A DNA stretch of 64,000 nucleotides from Microbulbifer rhizosphaerae (GCF_014191725.1 NZ_JACHWZ010000005.1:205389-269388), one strand, 5' to 3'; shown: positions 26,092 to 37,234, counted from the stretch's first letter. The notes: generated from the sequence alone by a model not told the origin. Program-made: numbers and translations.

Positions 26092-26373
26092 ATGAGTTTT
26101 GATTTCTCGCAACTAATTAACAAACTTGCCGAGGCCTTCAGCGGTATGAGCTTGGTCCAGGCACTGCTTTTTGTACTGCTTTTTATGGCGGTCTGGTTTC
26201 TTCCAACCATTGTGGCGCTGTTTTGCAATCGCAAGCATCTGGGGAAAATTCTCCTGGCAAACGTTCCCGCCGGTTTATCTTGGGTCGCCTGGCTTGCGCT
26301 GCTGGCATGGGCGGTGACGGGGAAAGTACGGGGAAAAAACAGGGCAGAAAGTCCGGCGGAGCCGACTGCCTGA
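26092..26373 (+). CDS. superinfection-immunity family membrane protein
   Basis: A 93-residue inner-membrane protein with two hydrophobic segments (about 20-45 and 60-80). The family signature is clear: FLPTIVALFCNRKHLGKILLANVPAGLSWVAWLALLAWAV, matching the LPxxxA...hNRxxI.LLN...GW..W..ALVWA layout of the superinfection immunity domain family, named after phage T4 Imm, which blocks injection by related phages. Most bacterial members have no proven role. It is an orphan here with no phage genes beside it, so a role in phage defence is only a possibility. Confidence 0.75.
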   Translation: MSFDFSQLINKLAEAFSGMSLVQALLFVLLFMAVWFLPTIVALFCNRKHLGKILLANVPAGLSWVAWLALLAWAVTGKVRGKNRAESPAEPTA

Positions 26374-26421
26374 AAAACCGTATACTTGCGCGGCACCTTT
26401 CAGCTCAGGAGGGCCAGCATC

Positions 26422-26610
26422 ATGCAGCCCTCCCGGGCTGGGACCCGTTTCCTGTTGTTCGGTCCCCTACACATCCGTCTTCGGACTGCCAACTACGACG
26501 CCGGGGTTTTTAGCCGGGCCGGGGCCCCTGGCCCGTGTGGCGTGGCGCGGCGGGCGGTCAGGCCTTATCATAGGATCTTCCGCGCGATCTGTATAAAGGC
26601 AATTAAATGA
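26422..26610 (+). CDS. possible small coupled ORF before the DUF3857 gene
   Basis: A 62-codon frame starts at the ATG at 26422 behind a strong AGGAGGG, and its TGA overlaps the next gene's ATG as ATGA. The product is Arg/Pro-rich (VARRAVRPYHRIFR) without a signal or domain, so it does not look like a conserved protein. It could be a leader frame that couples translation of the downstream gene. Low confidence. Confidence 0.25.
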   Translation: MQPSRAGTRFLLFGPLHIRLRTANYDAGVFSRAGAPGPCGVARRAVRPYHRIFRAICIKAIK

Positions 26611-28688
26611 CGTCTCCTTCCCGCGTCCGTTCTTTTCCGGTGCATATACCCGTATTTTTCATCTTGTTGGCCCTGGTTTCCGTACTGCTGTCTTCGCCGG
26701 CTGCGGCCGCGGACTACGAGCTGGCCCCGCGTCCCCAGTGGCTGCAACCGGTGGCCCTGCCGGAGAGTGAAAACCTCTCCAGCGGTGAGAGTCTCCACTA
26801 TCTGCTGGTGGACACCCAGATCAATGTGTCCGGGGAGGAAAAGGAGCGCTTTTACCGAGTTGCCATGCGGCCCCTGAACCAGCAGGGTTTGCAGCAAATT
26901 TCCAGTATCAGCCTCGGCTTCGCTCCCGCCTACGAGAAGCTGGTGATCCACGATATCAGCGTGCTGCGCGACGGCAAGCGCCGGGACCGGCTGAAATCGG
27001 CGGAGATAAAAGTCTTCCAGCGGGAAGATGAACTGGATCGGGGCCTCTACGCCGAGCGCTGGACGGCGATGCTGTTGTTGAAGGACCTGCGTGCCAGAGA
27101 TGTCGTCGAGTACAGCTATACATTGCGCGGCTCCAACCCGGTGCTGGGAGATAAATTCTTCGGCCGTGAGCTGCTGGCCTGGGGTGTGTCCATCGAACGG
27201 CTGTATATCAGCGTGCTCAGCCCTCGGGAAAAGGCGCTGCAAGTGCGTATTGCAGATACGAAAAAGGGCCATGAGATAGACATCCAACAGCACACCAAGG
27301 GCAATACAGTGCGCTATTTTGCCGACCTGCGGCACACCGAGGCAGTGCGCCAGGAAGACGGCATTCCCGAGTGGCTCTCACCCCTCCCGGTTCTCCAGTA
27401 CAGCCAGTACGCTGACTGGCGCCAAGTGAACGACTGGGCTCACGCGCTCTACCGTACACCGGGCGAGTTGCCCGAGGAATTTGCCCGCATGGTGGCGGAG
27501 ATGGAGGGCAGTCCGGCGCAAAAGGCCGCCGTCGCCACCCAGTGGATTCAGAACAACATCCGCTATTTCGGCATAGAGCACGGTGTCAACTCCCACCGTC
27601 CCTCGGCGCCGATGGAAACTTTCGAGCGCCGCTTCGGCGATTGCAAAGATAAAACTGTCCTGCTGGTTGCCGCCCTGCGCGAGCTGGGAATAGACGCACA
27701 CCCGGCGTTGGTGTCTTCCGTAAATAATCTGTATTTGGATGGACGGTTGCCATCCCCGGGAAATTTCGACCATGTCATCACCACTTTTACCCTGGATGGA
27801 AAGCGCTATTGGGTGGACCCCACTGCAACCAGTCAGGCCGGGTCCCTGCAGGAAATGTCTCTACCGGATTTCAACTGGGCACTGGTGGTCGATGGAGAGA
27901 GAGATTCCCTGACTGCCATCGAGGCGCCGTCGCAGAGTCAACGCCGGGCTCGGGTAGTGGTCAGGGAGATAGTGACTCTGGCGGACAACCGGAAGGCAGC
28001 GACTTTTGAAGTGACCAGCCGCTACAGCGGATGGCGCGCGGAGCAAATGCGCTCCTATACCGGATACCGAGACAGGGAAACCCTGGGAGCGGAATTCCTG
28101 CAGTACTATTCGCGCTATTTTCCCTCCATCGAAATCCTGGAGCCGATTGAAGTCATCGACTCAGAGCATGGCAACGAGCTGGTGCTGAAAGAGAAGTACC
28201 GGCTGCGCAAAGTTGGCGATGACAGCAGCGGAAAAAACATGCTAAAGCTGGTGGCTTCCAATGTGGTGGAAACCCTGCGCCTGCCGAATTCTCTCCAGCG
28301 CCAGTACCCCTTCCGCCTGCCGGGAGACCTACAGATAGAGCAGACGCTGGAAGTGGTGGCTCAGAGTGCGGCGGATATCCGCTGGTCAGAAAAAGGGGGC
28401 GGGGAGGCGATTGCCAATCCTTGGTTTGAATTCGAGCGCGAGGTGCGGAAGGACGGCAACAGGGTCACCGTGGAGTACCGTTACAATTCCAGGCGCAAAT
28501 CCGTGTCTGCGGCGGATTTCCCGAAATACCTGGAGCAGATCAATCGCGTGGAAAGCGATCTCAGTTATGTTCTGTGGCTGTCGTCCGCGTCCGCTTCCCG
28601 GGAGGAGCGCCGCAACCGCGCCAGGAATCTTGCGCGGGACCTGCTTTCCGGGAAGAAATCCGATAGCGCAAACGGAGGTGTGCAGTGA
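26607..28688 (+). CDS. DUF3857 / transglutaminase-like periplasmic protein
   Basis: The 693-residue protein has a signal peptide (cleavage near AAAADYE, residue 36). A DUF3857 beta domain follows (about 50-230: RFYRVAMRPLNQQG, ARDVVEYSYTLRG). The transglutaminase-like core shows the Cys in RFGDCKDKT near 347, the His in NFDHVITTF near 388 and the Asp in YWVDPTAT near 402, so the triad looks intact. The C-terminal part is a beta-rich extension (DUF2569-like proteins share this layout). Such proteins are predicted exported proteases or cross-linking enzymes; none of their substrates is clear. The gene overlaps the Sel1 lipoprotein gene downstream by four bases, indicating a joint role. Confidence 0.85.
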   Translation: MTSPSRVRSFPVHIPVFFILLALVSVLLSSPAAAADYELAPRPQWLQPVALPESENLSSGESLHYLLVDTQINVSGEEKERFYRVAMRPLNQQGLQQISSISLGFAPAYEKLVIHDISVLRDGKRRDRLKSAEIKVFQREDELDRGLYAERWTAMLLLKDLRARDVVEYSYTLRGSNPVLGDKFFGRELLAWGVSIERLYISVLSPREKALQVRIADTKKGHEIDIQQHTKGNTVRYFADLRHTEAVRQEDGIPEWLSPLPVLQYSQYADWRQVNDWAHALYRTPGELPEEFARMVAEMEGSPAQKAAVATQWIQNNIRYFGIEHGVNSHRPSAPMETFERRFGDCKDKTVLLVAALRELGIDAHPALVSSVNNLYLDGRLPSPGNFDHVITTFTLDGKRYWVDPTATSQAGSLQEMSLPDFNWALVVDGERDSLTAIEAPSQSQRRARVVVREIVTLADNRKAATFEVTSRYSGWRAEQMRSYTGYRDRETLGAEFLQYYSRYFPSIEILEPIEVIDSEHGNELVLKEKYRLRKVGDDSSGKNMLKLVASNVVETLRLPNSLQRQYPFRLPGDLQIEQTLEVVAQSAADIRWSEKGGGEAIANPWFEFEREVRKDGNRVTVEYRYNSRRKSVSAADFPKYLEQINRVESDLSYVLWLSSASASREERRNRARNLARDLLSGKKSDSANGGVQ

Positions 28689-30487
28689 GGAAATGGCGTT
28701 TTCTGCTGCCGCTTGTGGCCGCCACCAGCGGTTGTGCCACCGCGCCCGAAACAATCGACCTGCCGGTTATCGCGCCCGCGGAAATGGCATTCGAAGAAAC
28801 GGATTTGCGGGCCGTCGACTTGGCCGCTCCCGCCGCCGATAGCGCTATTGAAGCTTTCGCCGACGCCGACACCCGCCTGGCATTCCTGGCGGCGCGTATA
28901 CTGGAAGATGTGGATGCAGTGCCCTTCGAGGAATTCTGGTCCGCCTATCTGGATAGCTCCAAAGTGCACACCGCCGTGGTGGACCGGGAGCAATTCCAGC
29001 AGGCCGTGGAAAAGCTGTCCGATGGCGAGGGGGCGGACTGCGCCGCGGTGGACTGGGACAAGTGGACGGAACAGAACTTCTTCGAGCTGGAACCCCACCT
29101 GGCTGCGCAGGACTGCTATGAACAACTGGGCGATACGGACAAGGCGGAACGGCATGCGCGCGCGGTACAGTTTATCCTGCGCGGTGTGCTCGGCGGTGGC
29201 GACGGCAAAAACCATGACTCCGCCTATGAAATCGGCATACTGGATCACGCCGAAGACGTACTGGATCTGGCGGGTTACCAGCTCCTGGATGCCTTTCTGT
29301 TGCCCTTCAGCCGGGGGCGGGCACTCTACTACGTGGTGCTGGCCGAAGATCCGGACAGCGGTGAGCAGCGCCACATCTATTTCGACAACCAGCAGGCCAT
29401 ACACCGGCTACTGGGGGACAGTTTCCCCTTCGGCAGTCTGGATGGCCTCTATATCGGACAGGTACTTCAACCGCTTTCAGCGCAGAGTACCGCCGCAAAA
29501 ATCGGTATGGGCCTGTATCTCGAAAGCATCGGTAAGGGCGAAGAGGCCGCGGAGTACTATCTGGATGCCACCGCCCTCGGCAGTCAGGTGGCGCAATTCC
29601 GCCTGGGCAAGGCCTGCCTGGAAGAAAAAGTGCCGATGTTTTCCCCGGAAGACTGCGTCGACTTCCTGCTTTCCGCCGCCGAGCAGGGCTACGCGAATGC
29701 CATGGTGACACTCGCCCATGTCTATCGGGAAGGCCTCGGCGTGGAGCCTAGCGAAGAACTGTTCCAGCAGTTCATGGAGGCGGCGCAGCGGCGCCTGGAG
29801 CCGGGCCTGGGCTGGTACCGGCTCGCGAGTTATTACGGGGGCAGGAAGAGGGCCGTGGAGCCACAGACGGAGCGGAAGTTCCTGCGCCGCGCCGCCGCCG
29901 ATGGCCTGCAGGATGCGCAGTATCGGCTGATCCGCCGCGAGCAGGGGGAGTGGTCGGAGGTGGAAGCGGCGCAACTGCTGCCGCAGCTGGCCGGGCTCGC
30001 CCGTCGGGGGCACAGGGCATCGGGTCTTGCTTATGCGCATCGGGTTTTTGCCAGCGCCTCCGAGCGCACCCCGGAAGAGCTGGCGGCGGCGCGGGAGTTT
30101 CTCGATGCCGCCCTGGCGGTGAATTCGCGCGCGGCGCACAGCCTGCAGGGCAGGCTGCTGGCGTCCGGGCTCCTGGGGCAGCGGGATTTTGCCATGGCCG
30201 AACGCCACTTCCTGAGGAGCGCCCAGCTAACGGCCTCCCAGGTCGGCCTGGCGCGGCTGCACCAGCAGCAGCGCCTGTCTGAATCATCCCCCGAGATGGC
30301 CGCGGCGTGGTACATGATGTGCGCCGACACGGAAGCCTCCGAGTGCCTCTACCAACTCGGTAAAATCTTCCGCAGTGGCGAGGGCATCGAGCGAGACGCG
30401 GCGCTGGGGCGGACCTTGATCCTGCAGGCCGCGGAACAGGGCCACAAGCGGGCGATGCTGGAGGTTGGCAAGTGGGAAGGGGATTGA
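28685..30487 (+). CDS. Sel1-repeat lipoprotein
   Basis: A 600-residue lipoprotein with the lipobox TSGC near residue 17. The N-terminal 250 residues are a unique acidic region (AADSAIEAFADADTRLAF; YEIGILDHAEDVLDL). From about residue 270 on come degenerate Sel1/TPR helical pairs: GMGLYLESIGKGEEAAEYYLDA, AEQGYANAMVTLAHVYREGLG, and the last LYQLGKIFRSGEGIERDAALGRTLILQAAEQGHKRAM. Sel1 repeats act as protein-binding scaffolds. The GTG start has GGAGGTG just upstream and overlaps the stop of the DUF3857 gene, so this protein probably works with that enzyme in the envelope. Confidence 0.85.
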   Translation: MRKWRFLLPLVAATSGCATAPETIDLPVIAPAEMAFEETDLRAVDLAAPAADSAIEAFADADTRLAFLAARILEDVDAVPFEEFWSAYLDSSKVHTAVVDREQFQQAVEKLSDGEGADCAAVDWDKWTEQNFFELEPHLAAQDCYEQLGDTDKAERHARAVQFILRGVLGGGDGKNHDSAYEIGILDHAEDVLDLAGYQLLDAFLLPFSRGRALYYVVLAEDPDSGEQRHIYFDNQQAIHRLLGDSFPFGSLDGLYIGQVLQPLSAQSTAAKIGMGLYLESIGKGEEAAEYYLDATALGSQVAQFRLGKACLEEKVPMFSPEDCVDFLLSAAEQGYANAMVTLAHVYREGLGVEPSEELFQQFMEAAQRRLEPGLGWYRLASYYGGRKRAVEPQTERKFLRRAAADGLQDAQYRLIRREQGEWSEVEAAQLLPQLAGLARRGHRASGLAYAHRVFASASERTPEELAAAREFLDAALAVNSRAAHSLQGRLLASGLLGQRDFAMAERHFLRSAQLTASQVGLARLHQQQRLSESSPEMAAAWYMMCADTEASECLYQLGKIFRSGEGIERDAALGRTLILQAAEQGHKRAMLEVGKWEGD

Positions 30488-30499
30488 GCGCCTGCGCCA

Positions 30500-31279
30500 C
30501 TACCGGCGAGGTGACTCTTCGCCCCTCAGGGTCAGCACCTTGCAGCCGTCACCCGTAACGAGCACGGTGTGCTCCCACTGGGCGGACAGTTTCCTGTCCC
30601 GGGTGACCACGGTCCAGCCGTCCTTTTTCACTTTCGTCTGGCGGCCGCCCTGGTTGATCATCGGCTCTATGGTAAAGGTCATGCCCTCCCGCAGCACGGC
30701 GCCGGTACCGGGGCGGCCGTAGTGCAGTACCTGGGGTTCCTCATGCATTTCCCGGCCTATTCCGTGGCCGCAGTATTCGCGCACCACGCTGTAACCGCGG
30801 CCTTCCGCATGGCGCTGTATCGCGTGGCCGATATCGCCGAGGCGGGCGCCGGGCCTGACAGCTTCGATACCCCGCCACATGGCTTCGTAGGTGGTTCGCA
30901 CCAGTTGCCTCGCCGCCGGTGAAACGCTGCCGATCAGGTACATCTTGCTGGAATCGGCGATAAAGCCGGATTTCTCCAGGGTGATGTCCACATTGACGAT
31001 GTCGCCGGATTTCAGCTGCCCGGTTGTCCGCGGCATACCGTGGCAGACCACCTCGTTGACCGAGGTGTTCAGCGCATAGGGGTAGTCGTACTGCCCCTTG
31101 CTCGCGGGCCTGGCTTTCAGTTCGTTGACGATATAGTCCTCGACCCTAGCGTTGACCTGCATGGTGGAAACCCCCGGGCCGATAAACCCGTCGAGCATGG
31201 CGAAGACGCGGCTCAATAGCTGGCCGGCGTCGCGCATCAGCATCTGTTCTGTGGCGGTTTTGATGGGGGCGCTATTCAC
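30500..31279 (-). CDS. map: type I methionine aminopeptidase
   Basis: Removes N-terminal methionine from new proteins, using two metal ions. The 259-residue product is typical: VCHGMPRT near residue 78, metal ligands in DIVNVDITLEKSGFIADSSKM (two Asp, about 93-105), GHGIGREMHEEPQV (His near 168) and FTIEPMINQGG (Glu near 200), and a final Glu in QWEHTVLV near 235. It starts at a GTG inside the last codons of the ParD-like gene, an eight-base overlap. The usual essential map sits near rpsB in gammaproteobacteria, so this is probably a second copy paired with an antitoxin-like partner; that is inferred. Confidence 0.93.
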   Translation of the reverse strand: MNSAPIKTATEQMLMRDAGQLLSRVFAMLDGFIGPGVSTMQVNARVEDYIVNELKARPASKGQYDYPYALNTSVNEVVCHGMPRTTGQLKSGDIVNVDITLEKSGFIADSSKMYLIGSVSPAARQLVRTTYEAMWRGIEAVRPGARLGDIGHAIQRHAEGRGYSVVREYCGHGIGREMHEEPQVLHYGRPGTGAVLREGMTFTIEPMINQGGRQTKVKKDGWTVVTRDRKLSAQWEHTVLVTGDGCKVLTLRGEESPRR

Positions 31280-31478
31280 GGGTCAGCTCTTCCAGGGTCG
31301 GTGCCTGCTCGCGCAACAGCTTTTTGGTGAGCTGGTTATAGCTGAGTTGCGGATTCAGTTCGGCCAGCATGCCTATCCTGATCCAGAATTCCGCCTGGGC
31401 GTTGATGGACCTGGCCATGGCCGAGCTGGCCCGGCGGATTTCGTCATGCAGCTCCTCGGAAATTTTCACTATGCCCAT
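31272..31478 (-). CDS. ParD-like antitoxin-family protein
   Basis: A 68-residue protein of the ParD_like family: a ribbon-helix-helix start (MGIVKISEELHDEIRRAS) and the typical SMARSINAQAEFWIRIGMLAELNP helix, followed by a short tail. Members are usually annotated as type II antitoxins by sequence alone. The gene overlaps the methionine aminopeptidase by eight bases, so both are translated from one message. An inverted repeat 18 bases upstream of the ATG could be its own operator. Whether the partner acts as a toxin, or the pair only shares regulation, is unknown. Confidence 0.82.
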   Translation of the reverse strand: MGIVKISEELHDEIRRASSAMARSINAQAEFWIRIGMLAELNPQLSYNQLTKKLLREQAPTLEELTRE

Positions 31479-31495
31479 ATTCTCAGTCTCACAGG

Positions 31496-31516
31496 TTTAT
31501 ATGAATCGTATATAAA
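31496..31516. promoter_or_regulatory. candidate operator of the ParD-like/map pair
   Basis: A perfect 7-bp inverted repeat, TTTATAT and ATATAAA with a seven-base spacer, lies 18 bases upstream of the ParD-like ATG. Ribbon-helix-helix antitoxins often bind such sites to repress themselves. The AT-rich run continues to about 31530 and probably holds promoter elements for the leftward pair and the rightward oxidoreductase. Confidence 0.55.
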
Positions 31517-31627
31517 ACATATATTAAACTCAAGCCTCCTGCTGGAGTATGCAATTTTTTGCATATGGGACAGTGGGTCGCTATGGTTGGGCAATTAACG
31601 GCAAAACTACAGAATGACGAGGTGGCC

Positions 31628-33322
31628 ATGGCGGAAAAGACCCCAGCGAAGCGCCCCCAACCCAGCCGGCTGCGCATAGGCCGGCGCTACCGGGCCAGCC
31701 GCCTCCAGGGCCCCTACGATGCACTGGTGATCGGCTCCGGTATTGGCGGCCTTACCACCGCGGCCATGCTGAGCGCGACGGGCAGGAAGGTGCTGGTGCT
31801 GGAGCAGCACTACACTGCCGGTGGCTTTACCCACGCCTACGACCGCAACGGCTACGAATGGGATGTGGGTGTGCACTATATCGGCGACGTGGGCGGACAC
31901 CCGACTGCGACCCGCAAGCTGTTCGATTTCCTGTCCGCCGGCAATTTGCACTGGGCGCCGATGGACGACACCTACGACCGCATCTGCATCGGCGACGAGC
32001 AGTACGATCTGCGTGCCGGGCGCGACGAGTTTATCGCCGGGCTGCTGAAACACTTCCCGAATGGCAGAACTGTAATCGAAGCCTACCTGCAAAGAGTATC
32101 CGCGGTTGGCCGGGCCATGCGCCTGTTCACCATCGCAAAGCTGCTGCCCGGCTGGTGTGGTCCGCTGCTGGCGCTGTGGAAAAAATTTACCTGGCCGGAC
32201 TACCTGAACAAAACCACCTATGAGGTGCTGCGCGAACTCACCGACAACGAAAAGCTGATCGCGGTACTGAGCGGTCAGTGGGGTGATAACGGCATGACGC
32301 CGAAGACCGGCAGCTTTATTATTCACGCGCTGATCGTTAAGCACTATCTGTACGGCGGCTACTATCCAGTGGGTGGGGCCAGCAAGATAGCGCAGACGAT
32401 TATTCCGCAGATACAGGCCGCGGGCGGTGAGGTATTCACCTACGCGGAAGTGGAGACCATCCTGCTGGACGGCAACCGGGTGCGCGGCCTGCGTATGGTG
32501 GACGGTACGGAAATCGAGGCGTCGTTGGTGATCTCCAATGCCGGGGTATTCAACACTTTCGAAAAACTGCTGCCGGAGAGTGCCAGCCAGCGTGCCGGCT
32601 ATTGCCGCGATCTGCAAAATGTACAGCCGTCCACGGCGCACCTCTGCCTGTATGTCGGCCTGCGGAAAACCGCAGAGGAGCTGAGGCTGCCGAAAACCAA
32701 TTACTGGCTGTATCCGAGCACGGATTACGACGGCGATGTACGGAAATTCCTCGCAGACCCTAATGCGGATATCCCCCTCGTTTATATCTCCTTCCCCTCC
32801 GCCAAAGACCCCGTTTTCCCGCAGTGCTACCCGGGCCGCGCCACCATCGAGATAGTGGCGCCGGCGAAATACGAGTGGTTTGCAAAATGGAGGGACAAAC
32901 CCTGGGGGAAGCGCGGCGAGGACTACCAGGCGTTGAAGGGCAGGTTCAGTGAGCGCCTGCTGGAGCATCTGTACAAATACTTTCCACAGCTGCGCGGACA
33001 GATAGATTACTTCGAACTGTCCACGCCGCTGTCCACGGATTACTTCTGCCGCTACGCGCGGGGCGAAATCTACGGCCTGGAGCACGGACCGAAGCGCTTC
33101 GAGCAGTCCTGGCTGCGCCCCAAGAGCCGTATCAGAGGGCTGTATCTCACGGGCCAGGACATTCTGAGTTGCGGCGTGGCCGGCGCCATGTTCGCCGGCG
33201 CGGTGACGGCGCAGAGTATCCTTGGTTGGCGCAGGGGCACTGCACTGCTGAGGCGGGTGTTTGCGGAGAGATTGGTCGCGGCCAGCGGCCGCTCCTACAA
33301 AGAGCGGGTGGATACCCTGTAG
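31628..33322 (+). CDS. FAD-dependent carotenoid/retinol desaturase-saturase family oxidoreductase
   Basis: A 564-residue flavoprotein of the CrtI/retinol saturase (all-trans-retinol 13,14-reductase) family. The dinucleotide fold opens at residue ~27 with YDALVIGSGIGGLTTAAMLSATG and continues VLVLEQHYTAGGFTHAYDRNGYEWDVGVHYIG, the RetSat signature. The C-terminal FAD motif is GLYLTGQDILSCGVAGAMFAG near 520. The ATG at 31628 has GAGGTG upstream; an earlier in-frame ATG lacks a ribosome site. No carotenoid genes are nearby, so the substrate cannot be named. The last codons and stop lie inside a GTAGGAGC-type palindrome. Confidence 0.85.
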   Translation: MAEKTPAKRPQPSRLRIGRRYRASRLQGPYDALVIGSGIGGLTTAAMLSATGRKVLVLEQHYTAGGFTHAYDRNGYEWDVGVHYIGDVGGHPTATRKLFDFLSAGNLHWAPMDDTYDRICIGDEQYDLRAGRDEFIAGLLKHFPNGRTVIEAYLQRVSAVGRAMRLFTIAKLLPGWCGPLLALWKKFTWPDYLNKTTYEVLRELTDNEKLIAVLSGQWGDNGMTPKTGSFIIHALIVKHYLYGGYYPVGGASKIAQTIIPQIQAAGGEVFTYAEVETILLDGNRVRGLRMVDGTEIEASLVISNAGVFNTFEKLLPESASQRAGYCRDLQNVQPSTAHLCLYVGLRKTAEELRLPKTNYWLYPSTDYDGDVRKFLADPNADIPLVYISFPSAKDPVFPQCYPGRATIEIVAPAKYEWFAKWRDKPWGKRGEDYQALKGRFSERLLEHLYKYFPQLRGQIDYFELSTPLSTDYFCRYARGEIYGLEHGPKRFEQSWLRPKSRIRGLYLTGQDILSCGVAGAMFAGAVTAQSILGWRRGTALLRRVFAERLVAASGRSYKERVDTL

Positions 33323-33360
33323 GAGCGGCGGGGCGGCCATCCGCCGCTGGCCGCGATCGG
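33278..33360. repeat. GTAGGAGC-type palindrome overlapping a gene end
   Basis: Paired elements: CGCGGCCAGCGGCCGCTCCTACA at its left end is inside the oxidoreductase gene, and TGTAGGAGCGGCGG with CGCTGGCCGCGATCGG follows. The oxidoreductase stop codon is the TAG of the right-hand TGTAGGAG, so the repeat supplies the last few residues and the stop. Confidence 0.75.
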
Positions 33361-33485
33361 TTTCGGCGGAGCGATTACTCGGGTTTCTTCACCCGAATCC
33401 CCCATAGTGGCTATTGCGATCGCAAGTGGTATCCGGCCAAATCACCAGCCATTTCTCTACGTCTGAGGTCTATTGGGGAGCAATA

Positions 33486-34148
33486 GTGCGGGAGTACTGT
33501 CCACCAACCGAACCATTTCTCTCGATAGTTTACTGTGACGAGGCGCTGCTGGTGCTCGACAAACCCAGCGGGCTTCTCAGTGTGCCCGGGCGGGACCCCG
33601 CGCATCGCGACAGTCTCGCCAGTCGTGCCCAGGAGCAGTACCCGGGTTCCCTGACCGTACACAGGCTCGATATGGACACCTCCGGTCTGGTGGTGATGGC
33701 GCGCAATCCGGTGGTGCATCGGAAGCTCAGCGCCGGGTTCCAGAACCGGCAGGTTGAGAAAACCTATTGCGCAAAGGTGTGGGGCGAACTGGAGGGCGAC
33801 GCTGGAGAAATCGACCTGCCGCTGATCTGCGACTGGCCGAACCGGCCGCGCCAGAAGGTGGACCAGGAAGTGGGCAAGCCCTCCCTGACCCGCTGGGAAA
33901 AAATCTCCCTGTCCGACGGCTCCAGCCTGGTGAGGCTGAAGCCGGTTACCGGCCGTTCGCACCAGCTGCGGGTGCACCTGCAGGCGACCGGCCATCCGAT
34001 TCTGGGCGATCCCTTCTATGCCCACCCTCAGGCACGGGCGGCCGCGCCGCGGTTATTGCTGCACGCGACAGAACTCGCGCTCACTCACCCCGAGTCCGGC
34101 GAGTGGATGCGATTTACCAGTGCAGCGGATGAGCGGTTTTTCCATTAA
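33486..34148 (+). CDS. rluA: RluA family pseudouridine synthase
   Basis: Isomerises uridine to pseudouridine in structured RNA. The 220-residue product has the catalytic motif HRLDMDTSGLVVMAR near residue 55 (Asp is the nucleophile), LLVLDKPSGLLSVPG near 19, LKPVTGRSHQLRVHL near 155 and GDPFYAHP near 180. The short form without an S4 domain fits RluA, which modifies U746 of 23S rRNA and U32 of some tRNAs. The GTG at 33486 with GGGGAG upstream gives the family length; upstream in-frame codons have no such site. Confidence 0.88.
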   Translation: MREYCPPTEPFLSIVYCDEALLVLDKPSGLLSVPGRDPAHRDSLASRAQEQYPGSLTVHRLDMDTSGLVVMARNPVVHRKLSAGFQNRQVEKTYCAKVWGELEGDAGEIDLPLICDWPNRPRQKVDQEVGKPSLTRWEKISLSDGSSLVRLKPVTGRSHQLRVHLQATGHPILGDPFYAHPQARAAAPRLLLHATELALTHPESGEWMRFTSAADERFFH

Positions 34149-34150
34149 GG

Positions 34151-34176
34151 AAAAAGGGCGATCAAATTGACCGCCC
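34151..34176 (-). terminator. rho-independent terminator for the peroxiredoxin gene
   Basis: On the minus strand a ten-base stem (GGGCGGTCAA with TTGATCGCCC) is followed by TTTTT, 20 bases past the peroxiredoxin stop. It also lies directly after the convergent rluA stop. Confidence 0.75.
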
Positions 34177-34195
34177 CAGTGCTTTCCCGGCCGAC

Positions 34196-34714
34196 TTAAC
34201 CTTTGCGTTCAACGCCGAGTTCACCCAGGGTCCTGGCTATATCCTCTGCGCTGGTGGCCGGTTTGATATCCTCGTCGATCTTGAGAATGTTGCCGTCCAT
34301 CCCGATGTAGATAGTGACGCGTCGCGCGACCTTCACTGCCGGAACAAGTACACCATAGGCCTTGGCCACGGCGCCGTCCGGGTCACTCAGCAGGGGAAAG
34401 TCCGCCTCCTGCTTTTCGGCGAACTTGGTGTTGGTCTCGACTTTATCGGTGCTGGCCATGAAATAGGTGGTGTCGTACTGGCGGATCAGGTGGCCGTTTT
34501 CGGCCAGTGACTTGCATTCGATGGTGCAGCCGCGGGTAAACGCTTTCGGAAACCAGGCGATCACTACGGCCTGCTTGCCCTTGAAGTCCGCGAGAGAGTA
34601 AGTCTTTCCATTGGAGCCCTGCAGCGAAAAGTCCGGGGCGGGATCGCCGACTTCCAGTGCCAATGCAGGAAGGCTGAGAATTGACGCGAGCAATAAGCCG
34701 AATAAGCGTTTCAT
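34196..34714 (-). CDS. exported peroxiredoxin (AhpC/TSA, Bcp-like)
   Basis: A 172-residue thiol peroxidase with a signal peptide (MKRLFGLLLASILSLPALA), so it acts in the periplasm. The thioredoxin fold starts with VGDPAPDFSLQGSNGKTYSL; the peroxidatic site is PKAFTRGCTIECKSL near residue 70, with the TxxC cysteine and a second Cys five positions later. This arrangement fits 1-Cys or atypical 2-Cys Bcp-type enzymes. Other family elements are FPLLSDPDGAVAKAYGV near 115. The ATG at 34714 has AGGA upstream. It stands alone between rluA and tex with its own terminator. Confidence 0.88.
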   Translation of the reverse strand: MKRLFGLLLASILSLPALALEVGDPAPDFSLQGSNGKTYSLADFKGKQAVVIAWFPKAFTRGCTIECKSLAENGHLIRQYDTTYFMASTDKVETNTKFAEKQEADFPLLSDPDGAVAKAYGVLVPAVKVARRVTIYIGMDGNILKIDEDIKPATSAEDIARTLGELGVERKG

Positions 34715-34841
34715 AGTCTGATCCTTGTTGTGATTGCCCATGGTTGACCAAATGCAGGCCTCTATCCTACCCCTCGGAGACGGAAGACACCACGAAATTG
34801 GGCGCAGGTAATTTATCCGGTTGAATACCCGCGGCCAAAAT

Positions 34842-34870
34842 AAAAATGGCGACCACAGGGATCGCCATTC
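34842..34870 (-). terminator. rho-independent terminator for tex
   Basis: Read leftward, AATGGCGAT and GTCGCCATT pair across a short loop and are followed by a T-rich run (TTTTTATTTTGG), 21 bases past the tex stop. Confidence 0.75.
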
Positions 34871-34891
34871 TTGACTGCCCGGGTATGCGAG

Positions 34892-37234
<2,343 letters not shown>

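Noticed and set aside
26092..26373. Prophage remnant, from the superinfection immunity homologue
   Set aside because: No integrase, structural or lysis gene lies nearby, and this protein family is widespread on bacterial chromosomes.
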